NCBI GenBank assembly: GCA_036172665.1
Contig: CM069872.1
Coordinates: 50,764,101 to 50,828,100, forward strand
Direction of reading: 5' to 3'
Length of the DNA: 64,000 bases
Source: Prosopocoilus inquinatus
Lineage: Eukaryota > Arthropoda > Insecta > Coleoptera > Lucanidae
Position numbers and translations under genes: made by a program. Of the stretch, positions 34,480 through 44,640 are shown piece by piece; positions within the stretch are counted from its first letter, which is position 1; each line of letters begins with the position of its first letter. Under the pieces are notes generated by a model, which had not been told where the DNA came from, searched no databases, and saw nothing but the letters and a program-made list of their open reading frames with translations.

Positions 34480-35815
34480 TTTTCATCAGTTTTCATTTAT
34501 TTTTCATTGTTCGTTTTATTTTTTGTTTTATTTTTGTTATTTGTTTTCTTTTTTTTCCTTCTGTCAAGTCATTATCTTGCAAAATGTGTTACGCTCCACA
34601 CAGTTTCTTCTTTCCTAGGTGTTTTTTTTTCTTAAATTTTTGTTTGTTTTTTGTTTACCACGTGCTTCGTGTTTCGATTTTGTTTGTTTGTCCCCTCTTG
34701 TTTCTTTTTACGTTCCGCCGAAAAATGGTCGATCTTCTTTTAATTTTTGTTCACCATTGTGCCGCTTCATGTTTTGGTTTTGTCTCTTTGTTCAAATTAA
34801 AATAAAAAATTATTCTGTTGACGTTATTTTTGTTTTATTTTTTTCTGGGCTTTTTTTTAAAATAATTTACAATTTGTACTTAATTTCTCGTTAGTTTTTT
34901 CACATCGTTTTTTTTTTAGCAGGAGGATCGTTTGTTATTTTTTGTTCGTCGTTCGCCTAATCATCGTTTTTTTCTTCATTTTGTTTGTTTATTCGCTTTC
35001 GTCTTCTTTTTCTTTTATCGAGTTTACGTTTCATGCCGCATTGATACTATTCGCAATTTAATTTCTTGTCAACTTTTAAATAACGCCCCACGTAATTGTT
35101 TTGTTTTTTTTAAATTTTGTTACATATCACGTTGGCAACGTCAAGTCAAAATGCGATCACAGGATGTCGCTACTTAAACTTTTCGTTATTTTTTCTTTTT
35201 TTTAAATTTTTTCTTGCCTTTTTTTTAATAATTTACAATTTGTACTTAATTTTTCGTTAGTTCTTTTTTCAAGTCGTTTTTTTTTTTAGCAGGAGGATCG
35301 TTAATTATTTTTTGTTCATCGTTCGCCTAATCAACGTTCTTCCTTCATTTTGTTTGTTTATTCGCGTTTGTCTTCTTTTTCTTTTATCGAGTTTACGTTT
35401 CATGTCGCACTGACACTATTCGCAATTTAATTTCTTGTTTGGTCAACTTTTAAATAACGCTCCACGTAATCGTTATTATTGTTTTTTTTTTTCTAAATTT
35501 TGTTGCATATCAAGTCAAGTCAAAATGCAATCGCAGGATGTCGCTACTTAAACATTTCGTTATTTTTTTTTTTTTATTTTTCGTTCACGTTTCTCGTTGT
35601 GATTTTTTTAAATTTAATTTGTTTTTCCTGCAAGTTTTCTTCCCTTTTCCTTAATGGTTTTGTTTTATTTTTTATAGAATCGTTGATCTCAATTTTGTTT
35701 TTCGTTTCCGTATTCCATCTTATTCCCCTTCTTTTGTTTTTTTTTTGCGACGTATTCCGTAGACGCTGTCTACGTACAGGGTGTTTTTTTTTTAATATTT
35801 TGCACCCTATCTAGA
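34480..35815. repeat. T-rich block C with a 370-bp tandem duplication
   Basis: TTTTTTTAGCAGGAGGATCG occurs at about 34911 and 35281, a 370-base period. Between them the order TTTATCGAGTTTACGTTTCA, TATTCGCAATTTAATTTCTT, AAATAACGC, GTCAAGTCAAAATGC and AGGATGTCGCTACTTAAAC is repeated, with a third partial copy up to about 35560. Phe-rich frames are artefacts. Confidence 0.8.
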
Positions 35816-36057
35816 GATTGTATTTTACGAGCTAGCGAAAGACTTTAAAACAAGATGCGCATGTTCAACACGATTACAGACGAACACAAACGAGTTCTTA
35901 CGAAGTTTAATTTGTTCGGCGCGAAAATTTAAATACGCCCACAGATTTACTGTTTTATTGTAGCTAGAAATAATTCTCCTATCAATTTATAATTTCTGAA
36001 ATTATTATTTATAAAAATATCCTAGTTCGGCACCCCTCAAAATTAGCGCCCCGGGCA

Positions 36058-36186
36058 CACAGAGAAAATTTAATGTCAAAATGAAGACAGAAACAAAGTT
36101 TATAGGAAATATTTGCACAATTGTACTCATATTTGCTACAATTTGTTTCTGTCTTCATTTGATTACAATTTGTGTTTTTCTCTGTG
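36058..36186. mobile_element. Foldback MITE, CACAGAGAA family, copy 2
   Basis: Ends CACAGAGAAAA and TTTTTCTCTGTG. Inner arms ATGAAGACAGAAACAAAGTT and ACAATTTGTTTCTGTCTTCA are inverted. Shorter (129 bp) than the copy at 6783. Flanking dinucleotide is CA on both sides. Confidence 0.8.
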
Positions 36187-37130
36187 CAGTCGGCCGTCGC
36201 GCCCACCCCTTTATCCGGCCCCGTGGGGAAGAAGGGAACATAGTCGCACGGTTTCTGCGGGTATTGCGATCTTAATTATTATTGTTATGACTACAGTGTT
36301 TCCTGTTCAGTTCATTATTTACTGGGAAAGTTATATTAAAACAAAACCGATTAAATTCCACCCGCAGTAATCAAACTAAATTAAAATTCCGAGTAAAAGA
36401 TAAGATCGACTTTCCTGGCGTTGCTTACAACAGTCCAAATTATCAATAAAAGTTTTTTTTTTTATACAAAGAGTTTATAAAGCATGTTTGTTTTTACGAG
36501 TCAGTTTACCAGACGAGTGAAGTGGGTGTCGTAATCTCATTCTTTATAAAACAGTTTTATACAACCCCTCAATACGAAGCTCTAAACCTCGAGCTGGTGT
36601 TTGGATCGTCATGTCAAAGCCGACGTTTTTATTTTTTTATTTCACAATAAATTGTATTTTTATTTCACACTTATACTGATAATAATTACATTTTTATTTC
36701 ACCCTCTGAGGCAACGCAACGGCCTATTATACAAATTGAAAAGTGTCATTTAATATTGCAAAAATTACGTATTGAATTTTGATCGCCTGTATCGATCGAA
36801 CCGACAGTTAGAATTTAAAAAGAAAATCCAAATAAACACTCTTTCTTATTGAAAAATCTTTTTATTGAAAATTTGGCATTAGTTTGCTAATTTTTAATCA
36901 AATACAAGCCAGGTATCAGTCTCTGATAACCAACGGCGACCAAAATCTATTGCTCGTGACTGTACATCAAATTTTCTTTCACCAAACATTAGCACAGTAT
37001 AATGAAAGCTTTTGCAATAACGGCAATACGTCTCTTGTGTGCAAATATTTGCAATAGTAATTTAATTTTAACTCCGCAGTGCATCACATCTACAGAAAAT
37101 ATTCTAAGCTTGCAGCTATGTCAACCCTTA
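36187..37130. other. Unannotated non-coding stretch
   Basis: TTTTTATTTCACA-like words repeat two to three times at 36636-36705. No gene recognised. Confidence 0.5.
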
Positions 37131-37245
37131 GATTAAAACAAGAAGTTCGCTTTTCCTGCCGCTTTATTAGTGCGCTGAAATACCTGGATTAAAGCAGGAA
37201 GTGTGCTTCTGATGTTGCTTTATTAGTTTCGAAACGTACGATGTA
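37131..37245. repeat. Imperfect 59-bp tandem duplication
   Basis: ATTAAAACAAGAAGTTCGCT, then CCGCTTTATTAGT, is followed about 59 bases later by ATTAAAGCAGGAAGTGTGCT, then TTGCTTTATTAGT. Confidence 0.6.
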
Positions 37246-37279
37246 AGCAGCTTGATGAGCACATCATAAAATCATAAAA

Positions 37280-37350
37280 GGATTCTCCTGAGATCCTGAA
37301 GAAGCTGCCAGCGCGGCGAAACGTCGAAAAGGAAGAAACAACGCAGGTCG
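37280..37350 (+). other. Hammerhead-like core, possible Penelope-like element relic
   Basis: CTGAAGA (37296-37302) is followed by a stem GCTGC-CAGC-GCGGC (five pairs, one G-T) and then GAAACGTCG. That is the order CUGANGA, stem II, GAAA of a hammerhead ribozyme. Known: Penelope-like retroelements carry such motifs in their terminal repeats. Missing here: a convincing stem III and cleavage triplet, and no GIY-YIG or RT coding region nearby. Treat as a candidate only. Confidence 0.3.
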
Positions 37351-37762
37351 CGAAAACTCGAACCTTTTGTAATCACAACAGCGTCCCAGACGTTATTATC
37401 GGGAATTATTGCCGTAAATCCTGTTATTATCAAATGAAACTCTGCGATAATTTAACTGAATGTATCAGACTGCCAATTTAAGGAACTAAGTTCAGGACTT
37501 CAAACTTTGCGAACCTGTTCGATAATAATTTACAAGAGAGTCAGCGTCTTGAACTGTTCCAGTGCTTCGCCTATCTCCTGTCGAATTTAATAAATGGCAA
37601 TGAGAACTACTTAATAAGAGAGAAAGAGAGAGACTTACTGAATACAATGTGTTCATTCAATTTAAATAATGCAGAATACGTTGAGCAAATTTTACTTGTA
37701 ACAAGTTATATAGTGCAATCACATTCACGTTTGCTTGGAGCTCGTATTTTATTAAATTATAA

Positions 37763-37897
37763 TATACAGGGTGTATCTAAATTGCTTGGTTAAACTTTAC
37801 CAACGTGATATATGGAACAAAAGTGTAACAAAAGTTGCCATAAACATGTGTCCAGAAATGCTTTCTTACGAAGTTACGCGCGAATTTCAAAATTGTG
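37763..37897 (+). mobile_element. TATACAGGGTGTAT element, partial copy
   Basis: Starts TATACAGGGTGTATCTAAAT and matches the left third of 38700-39090 (AAACTTTACCAACGTGATAT, then AAGTTGCCATAAACATGTG, AAGTTACGCGCGAATTTCAA). The right end is not found. Confidence 0.7.
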
Positions 37898-38699
37898 AAA
37901 CACGAGGAAGATGCTTCGCGTAGTATAATGGTATGTGCAGGTTGTCTCAGTATACTAATCGTTATAGCAGTGACAGGACCTATCTCAGTTTAACTTTAAT
38001 CTTCAGTTTGTAACCATGAGAGGTTATGGGCCCGTAGTGGCGTAGTCACGTTCTTTCCTTATTGCACTTTCATATAATCCACCATCAGAGGTAACCGACA
38101 ACCTGCAGAATTTACTTAAAAAATAGCTTTTCAAAACGAGCCTAAGATCTGGCTGGTAATCAAATCATCCAGTTAAATTTATCAAGCACGTCAAAAGAAT
38201 GATTCGTATTTGTACAAGGACAAGAAGAAATAATATTCATCGATTCAATAATGTATATGTAAGGAACCGAAAAGAAGTAAAATGGTAAATAATTTATGAA
38301 GAAGAGGCAGCTTAAAAAAAAGAACTTTGCTGTTGCGATAGTAAACATACCGCCCTTAATTAGGGCCGTTCGCCTGACCACTGTTTTGCTAATGACTGCA
38401 CAAGTTCGTGCTGCAGTTACTGATACGTGTAATCACTGTTCGACCGACCGAACTGTATTGACGACGCATAACTAGCAGAGGAAATTGAATCGTGGTTGTG
38501 TTGAACCATGTTAATCTCGATTAAATGCATCGCAATTTGCAAATGTGACCGACACAGAGTGTACAAGAAGTGTTTGATAGAGAATTTCGCTGTGACTTAC
38601 AATTTGTAATTCACTTTTACACTTTATTCTTGATTTGATGGAAACGTCTTCGCCTATTATTATTGGGGTGCACTATGTGTACCGAGAGCGCACTCGGTA
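37898..38699. other. Unannotated non-coding stretch
   Basis: No gene or repeat recognised. Confidence 0.5.
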
Positions 38700-39090
38700 T
38701 ATACAGGCTGTATTTGGATGGGTTGGCCAAACTTTACAAACGTGATGTACGGAACAAAACTATAAAAAAAGTTCCCATAAACATGTGCCCAAAAATGCAT
38801 GCTTAAAAAGTTACGCGCGATTTTCAAAATTGATACAAACAAATGATCTTAGTGAAACTGACAAAAAAATTCTGTGGTTTGGCCCATTTAATCTGCCTGG
38901 TAAAAAGTGGTTTGGCTACAGCAGCTCTTCATGTGTAGAATTCTCCATTTGTACGATCCAAAGCACCTACTTTTAAGGATAATTTGCTTGTAATTTTGTA
39001 ATTCGCGCGTAACTTCTTAAGGAAGCATTTTTGGACGCTTGGTAGAGTTTTGGACACGTTGGGCCAAATAATTCAGATACACCCTGTATA
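38700..39090. mobile_element. Short inverted-repeat DNA element (TATACAGGGTGTAT ends)
   Basis: The left end TATACAGGCTGTATTTGGAT and the right end ATTCAGATACACCCTGTATA are inverted, and the pairing continues inward (GTTGGCCAAAC against GGGCCAAAT; AAAAAGTTACGCGCG against CGCGCGTAACTTCTT). 391 bp, no transposase. Confidence 0.8.
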
Positions 39091-39782
39091 GTACAAACCT
39101 ATCAGAACAAAAAAAAAACTATACTCATTGTAGTTTTTACTTTTGCAAGCAAAAAGAAAATTGAACGCTTATTCCTGTTCGATGAAACATATTTTTAAGG
39201 CGCTGCTGCCCTTAGAGTATAAAACTGATATGATTTCGTGAGCCTGCAGCATACAAAAGAGCAAATAAAACGCCGAATCACTCTTGAAAATTCAGTTTGA
39301 AAACAAGCACGAAGCTCCAGGACGACGTCCTGAGACATCCTGATTGATTCGACGCCGTTAATGTTTACGTCACGCATCCCTTTTCTTGCCGAAAGTATGT
39401 TTGCCGGAGACTCATCCACCCTCGAGTAAACAAATTTGTTTAGAGAACAGATTGTGAATGCGTGAATAACATTGCATCGTATATTTAGCGCGCGATGACG
39501 TCGAGCGGCGGCGAGGCGAAGCGAAAAAGATTTGCTGTTCGAGACTTGTCGAGTACCTTTTTGTTTTCTAAAGCTGGATATAGACGGGTAACGTGGGTGG
39601 CTTGCAAATAACATGCTGTAGATTATCCTCGGTTTTCTTTTGTGAAATGCAAGTTCAAGGTTTCGCCTGTTTGAAAAATCGATAAGTGTTATATATAAAA
39701 AAAAAATGTCTAGAAAAACCTCGCAAGCTCTCGAAGTACACACTCGTGGTTAGCAAAATCCGAAACGAACTGTTTCGAGCCG
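39091..39782. other. Unannotated stretch with an unassigned 182-codon minus-strand frame
   Basis: A frame at 39195-39743 on the minus strand is the longest one outside recognised repeats. It shows no signal peptide, domain or motif I can name, and reads as an Arg/Ser-rich chance frame across a locally GC-richer segment (39470-39560). I do not call it a gene. Confidence 0.45.
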
Positions 39783-39916
39783 AGGCCTTATTCTCGAATC
39801 TCGCAAAAGAACGTGACGTCAGAGTGACGTAATTCTCTTACGATTCATTTCAGGTTTGTATGGAGTCTACGTCATTTTGACGTCATGTTCGCTCTCGATT
39901 CGAGAGTAAGGCCCCT
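39783..39916. mobile_element. Foldback element carrying TGACGTCA in each arm
   Basis: GAGGCCTTATTCTCGAATCT at the left and CGATTCGAGAGTAAGGCCCC at the right are inverted. The arms continue to about 50 bases and include GTGACGTCAGAGTGACGTAA on the left and CTACGTCATTTTGACGTCAT on the right. About 134 bp. Confidence 0.8.
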
Positions 39917-41689
39917 TAACGAAGTTCCAAGCGTTTCCTTCCCACGATCATATGTATATTTTTTTATAATAACCTGCCTTTTAAGCTCACAAACATTTGA
40001 CAGAAAAGTGAGGTTAGAAGTTACAAATCGCTGAAACTTTTTGGGTATAGACATGAAATCCCCTGCATCTACAGTATAACAACAACAATACACAGATTGT
40101 GTTAAGACGAAGTTTTCGCAATCTAAATACAAGTCTGGTAATGGAGACATGTCACAGCGTGCAAACTTTCCAGTTTATAGCAACCGACATGTTTAAATAC
40201 GTTACTAGTTTCAGGCAGTAAGCTGCTGAATGGCTGCTGTCTTATTTCGTCCTGCAGGAGCAATTAGCGGTGTCGAAATGCTGAGACTGAGCTACACAGA
40301 CGTAAAGTTCTACAGTTTGTAAACTTCTCTTCTGACTAAATCGGAGCTGAACTTAATTTTCCAAATTAATAAAATAATATTTCGTAGCCTGATGTGTTTG
40401 ATGCCCTTTTTCTGTAGACAATTTGATTCTGAAACAGAACAATAAATAAAATATTAAAAAAATGAAATGAAAAATGTTCGATTTCACAGTTATATTAACA
40501 GACCAAATATTTCTTTAGGGTTTCCATTTTACCGTCATTAAAATATTCCCTGATTTTTTCCGCAATTTTCGTTAAAAAAATGACATTTAAAATTGATTGC
40601 GCGACTTTTCTCCAACTTATAAATTCTGAACGCAACCCCAGGAATAATGGACTGGTAATTTAATTTATTTTAATTTTCAGGTGTATTCAGAGGGTTCCAT
40701 TGAATTACGATAAAGAGAGAGAGAGCCGTTGAATTTCGTTTAAAAATGATTAACAATAAATTTTAATAACTTCCCGCTAATTTATTTAAAAAAAAAACTA
40801 CTCATAATTAAAAAGAAGCCTTAATATAGGCAAACCAATGAACACAGAAGTTCGTACCGTTGCTTGTACTGAAGGCGGTAAACTTTCCTTTTTGTCAGGA
40901 AACTTATTTTAATAAACTTTGAGAATTGACTGATAATATGTAATTTTCCTAATTTTTAAATGTTTAAATAATTTTCGTCAATTCCTCGTGATTTCGAACA
41001 AGAAATAATAGTGGTACAGACGTTACTAAAGTTTACATTACTAGAGTACATGCCTTATGGAGAATTCGAAGATAGGTTTATTGAAAAACCATGAAAGGTA
41101 AAAAGGGACGCATATAGCCGTGGTTATTTTTATTCACCTGTAATGCAGAACTTAAAAACTATTTAAGAGGAAATTTTACAGTAAGAGTAAAAAATTTCGA
41201 GGCTAAGGAAATTTTGTAAAGTACGATCTCAGGTTCTTTACATCTTGAGAAAAAAATCTGATTACATAAATACTAAATTAGTCTTTTTCAAAAAAGAAAA
41301 GAAAGGCGAGACACCTTGGTGTAGGCAACCCATTAAACACACGCTCGTTTGATGGCTGCATATGCTGAAGATCTTAGAAAACTTCTTAATTAAAAAATGT
41401 AATAAAGTGGTTCACGATTCATTAAGATTATGTTTTTTTCTTAATATTTAACACATTTTTTTACTTTTAATAGATGTACGAGTACGTAAGTTACTAATTA
41501 AAAAAAGCGTCATCTAAGTTAACGCAGCAAGTTTTTAAATGACTTCAAAAATTAACAATAATTAATAATAAATAATATGAATAATAGAATTTTATAAAAT
41601 AATTAACGGAAATTGTTTAGAAAAATATTGTACACAACAAATTTAAATATCAAATTAATTAACCTGATTAATTAATTAACGAAAGCGGT
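39917..41689. other. Unannotated non-coding stretch
   Basis: AT-rich, with a GAGAGAGAGAG tract near 40712-40724. No gene recognised. Confidence 0.5.
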
Positions 41690-42012
41690 GGCACGTTAGC
41701 GCTGAAAGAGACTATCAGCTGTCTCGAGCTAGAACTCAGATTTATATGCCACTGCAAAGCATCACGGAGCGCAGCCACTTGTTGACTCGTCAAGCTTCAG
41801 TTTCGTCGCTTGTTGCCAAATGTCGTGCGCCAATGATCTTGCGGAAGAAAGCGAGGAACCGATACAGTCGATACAGAAAGAGAAAAAGCAACAAGAAAAT
41901 TGGATTCCTGTATTAAAGCAAAGAAATCAATTATTAGCTTGGGTTACACTTGGATTGTCGATAAATTACCTTTCTATTCGAAGTAGAAACGGGTTATCCG
42001 CTCGGTAAAATT
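41690..42012 (+). repeat. Dispersed repeat C, short copy without the 126-bp array
   Basis: Begins GCGGTGGCACGTTAGCGCTG (as at 17486) and ends CGGGTTATCCGCTCGGTAAA (as at about 21050). In between, GCCACTGCAAAGCATCAC and GGATTCCTGTATTAAAGCAA correspond to parts of 20150-20190 and 20975-21005. A 62-codon frame at 41820-42008 (Lys/Glu/Gln-rich) could be a coding relic; no domain recognised. Confidence 0.6.
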
Positions 42013-42869
42013 TGCGTGCAACAAGTCAAATGTCACTCAAGGCTCAAAGAATTCCAATAACACTGTACCTGTAGAATTCTGCATCAAGATTATGCAGCAA
42101 ATTCTTGAGAGATCACGCACATTCGGACCTTGTAATGACGAAAGGCAAAGTGAAACTGCATGCAACAGCCAAAAATGGCGACCAATCAGAACACAGAAAT
42201 AGATTGCGTGGTCCTCTAGACCCAATGGGAGACGTTGTTATCAACGGCGTCTAAGCAGGGTACACAATGTTACCAACTTATGACAGCAAACCTATACCAT
42301 CTGTGATTGCTGAAAGTAACCAAGATTTTACACGTAACAAATTTCGAGTTTTTCAATTATTTTACTGGTTTTTGTAGTAAAACAGACAAATTTTCCTGAT
42401 TTTCCCAGTGGGTGTGAATCCTATTTCTTGCTCTCCAAATAATGCAGAAATTAACCAAATTTTTATAATAAAGAAATGCTGTTGTCATCATCAAACGCAG
42501 TTTTTCTTTTTCGTTATTTATTTTCTATTTTAACCGCGGTATACTAAGTAACGCGTGTTCATAAGAAACGAAATTCTCGTCAATTCAATTCGTTCATATT
42601 CTTTTTCCATTTTCAAGGAAATTACCGTCGTTATGCGTTTACCGAGGGAACGTGACACATCAAAGCGGCAACGAAAAGGAGGCAAAATAACGAAAAATTA
42701 GTTTTTCCAAATGTGATTCCGGTGCGCACAGAAAAATGTCCGCTTACATTTTGTTGCATTCGGCAAAGGAAAAGCAATAAGCTAAGAATTTTCTATGAGA
42801 TACTGATTTGTAGATTCAGAGTAATGCAAAAACAATTATGCACGAATAGTTTATTTAAAATTAACTGAA
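42013..42869. other. Unannotated non-coding stretch
   Basis: No gene or repeat recognised. Confidence 0.5.
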
Positions 42870-43497
42870 GAAGAATGGAAAAGTTGCCCCCATTGAATTA
42901 AAAAAAATTACGGAAATTAGAATAGATAGAAATGGTAGATAGTAGAAGTGACTTTCAGAAAACGAGTGGCCCAGTGACTTTAGGCAGCTTGTCCACGACA
43001 AGAATTTTCGCCGTCCGCCTTCCTGGCAAATTTACCGGATTAGTAGTAATACATTAGATTATAATCACTCTTGTCCACGTGTTCTGAAAATTAACCGTGC
43101 CGGTTCGTGGACAAACCAGAATATAATCTAATGTGTTATCACTAATCCGGTAAATTTAAAATCAATTGAAAAACAATGGAAAAGTTGCCCCCATTGAATT
43201 AAAAAAAAATACGGAAATTAGATTGGATAGAATAGGTAGATAGTAGAAGTGACTTTAAGAAAACGAGTGGCCCAGTGACTTTAGGCAGCTTGTCCACGAC
43301 AAGAATTTTCGCCGTCCGCCGTCCTGGCAAATTTACCGGATTAGTAGTAATACATGAGATTATAATCACTCTTGTCCACGTATTCTGAAAATTTACCGTG
43401 CCGGCTGGTGGACAAACCTGAATCTAATCTAATGTATTATTACTAATCCGGTAAATTTACCGGAACGGCGGACGGCGTCGTGGACAAGCGGCCTTAA
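42870..43497. mobile_element. Two tandem foldback elements of the GTCCACGAC family
   Basis: A unit of about 301 bp occurs twice (GAATGGAAAAGTTGCCCCCA at about 42873; the equivalent at about 43174). Each is a foldback: AATTTACCGGATTAGTAGTA, then ATACATTAGATTATAATC, is inverted as ATAATCTAATGTGTTATCAC, then TAATCCGGTAAATTT. In the second copy the right arm extends fully (GGAACGGCGGACGGCGTCGT, then GGACAAG); in the first it stops after TAATCCGGTAAATTT. No coding capacity. Confidence 0.85.
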
Positions 43498-44640
43498 GAA
43501 GGCGAATGGTCCAGTATTAAATTAAAAACTAAGTTCCTGCTACACCCTGTTTCCAAAACAAAATTAAAACACCTTTACCAACCAATCCACTCAAAAAGTC
43601 CGATCATTTTCAGTATCTCGTTCTATTTTCAGCGGCCTGCTGTAATTGCCAATCTTCTCGTTTACGGTTTCAAGTTCATCTCTCGCTTTGAGGTCTTAAA
43701 GCTACTTACGATGATCTTCTTGTTGCCACAAGAATTACCGGCTTCGACTGTATGTAAAAAAACAGTTTTCTTGCGTTTTATAACAACAGTCGATTTTTGC
43801 TCAGGTTACGTGTTGAAGGAGCAAAAAAATCGTATTAACTTCGATAAGGTCCCTTTGCGTTTGTGTTGGCCAGGAAAAAAAATTCAATACCTTTTAATAA
43901 AAAGAAGTAAGTATCGTTTTGCATTTTTCTAACTCGCACTCCCACTCATACAAGAATCAAAACCACTAATTGCAAATAAATAAATAAACATCCACGGTCA
44001 GTACACTAACTACTAACTGCTGCTAACTCTTGCTGGAAATTATAGATTTGATTGATTTGATAGCGGCACCTTTTGATGTCGCTTACATTTCTGCATAATT
44101 AACCTTAACAGGTACGTTTCGTGCGTTAATCTGCACTTTTCGATGTCGCCACCCAGCTGCATATTTACTTATGTTTCCCCTAATAATTAATTAATAGAGC
44201 AATGTTTGTTTTTGCATACGAGAAGCGAATAATTGTGTGCAGTACGTTATCAAGAGTTAATTTTCGGTTTAGCAGAAATTAGTTCCTGAAAATAAACAAC
44301 AAAAGAGCGTCATAGCCTTTCATTATTTACAAATTGAGGGACGAAACTGCGAAAGCGCCTGAAATACAATGCGACGATAATGGAAAAATCATTAACTCCT
44401 AAGAAATTCAGGAGTCTAGCGGGGCACGTATTTGAAAGGAAGCTCTCGGCTCTGCTTAGGGCGTTATTTGTTCCTAACGACGGCCCTTCGCGTGGGCAAT
44501 CAGCAACTTAACGAAGTAATTACTCCTCGGCTTATCTTGATCTAGGTATAATGATACCGCATTTAATTCTGTGTGATTTTGAGATTTTTTTTGATGACAG
44601 TGAAGGAGGACAGTGGAGTTTAGAAATTAAAGAAAAGAAA
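43498..44640. other. Unannotated non-coding stretch
   Basis: No gene recognised. A weak local direct repeat around GATGTCGC lies near 44078 and 44140. Confidence 0.5.

Noticed and set aside
37905..37960. tRNA-like GTAGTATAATGGTATGTGC
   Set aside because: Resembles the A-box of a tRNA, but there is no matching B-box or acceptor stem.
39195..39743. 182-codon minus-strand open frame outside recognised repeats
   Set aside because: No nameable domain, signal peptide or similarity to other frames, and no splice or promoter context. Its length is plausible by chance in the locally GC-richer patch.
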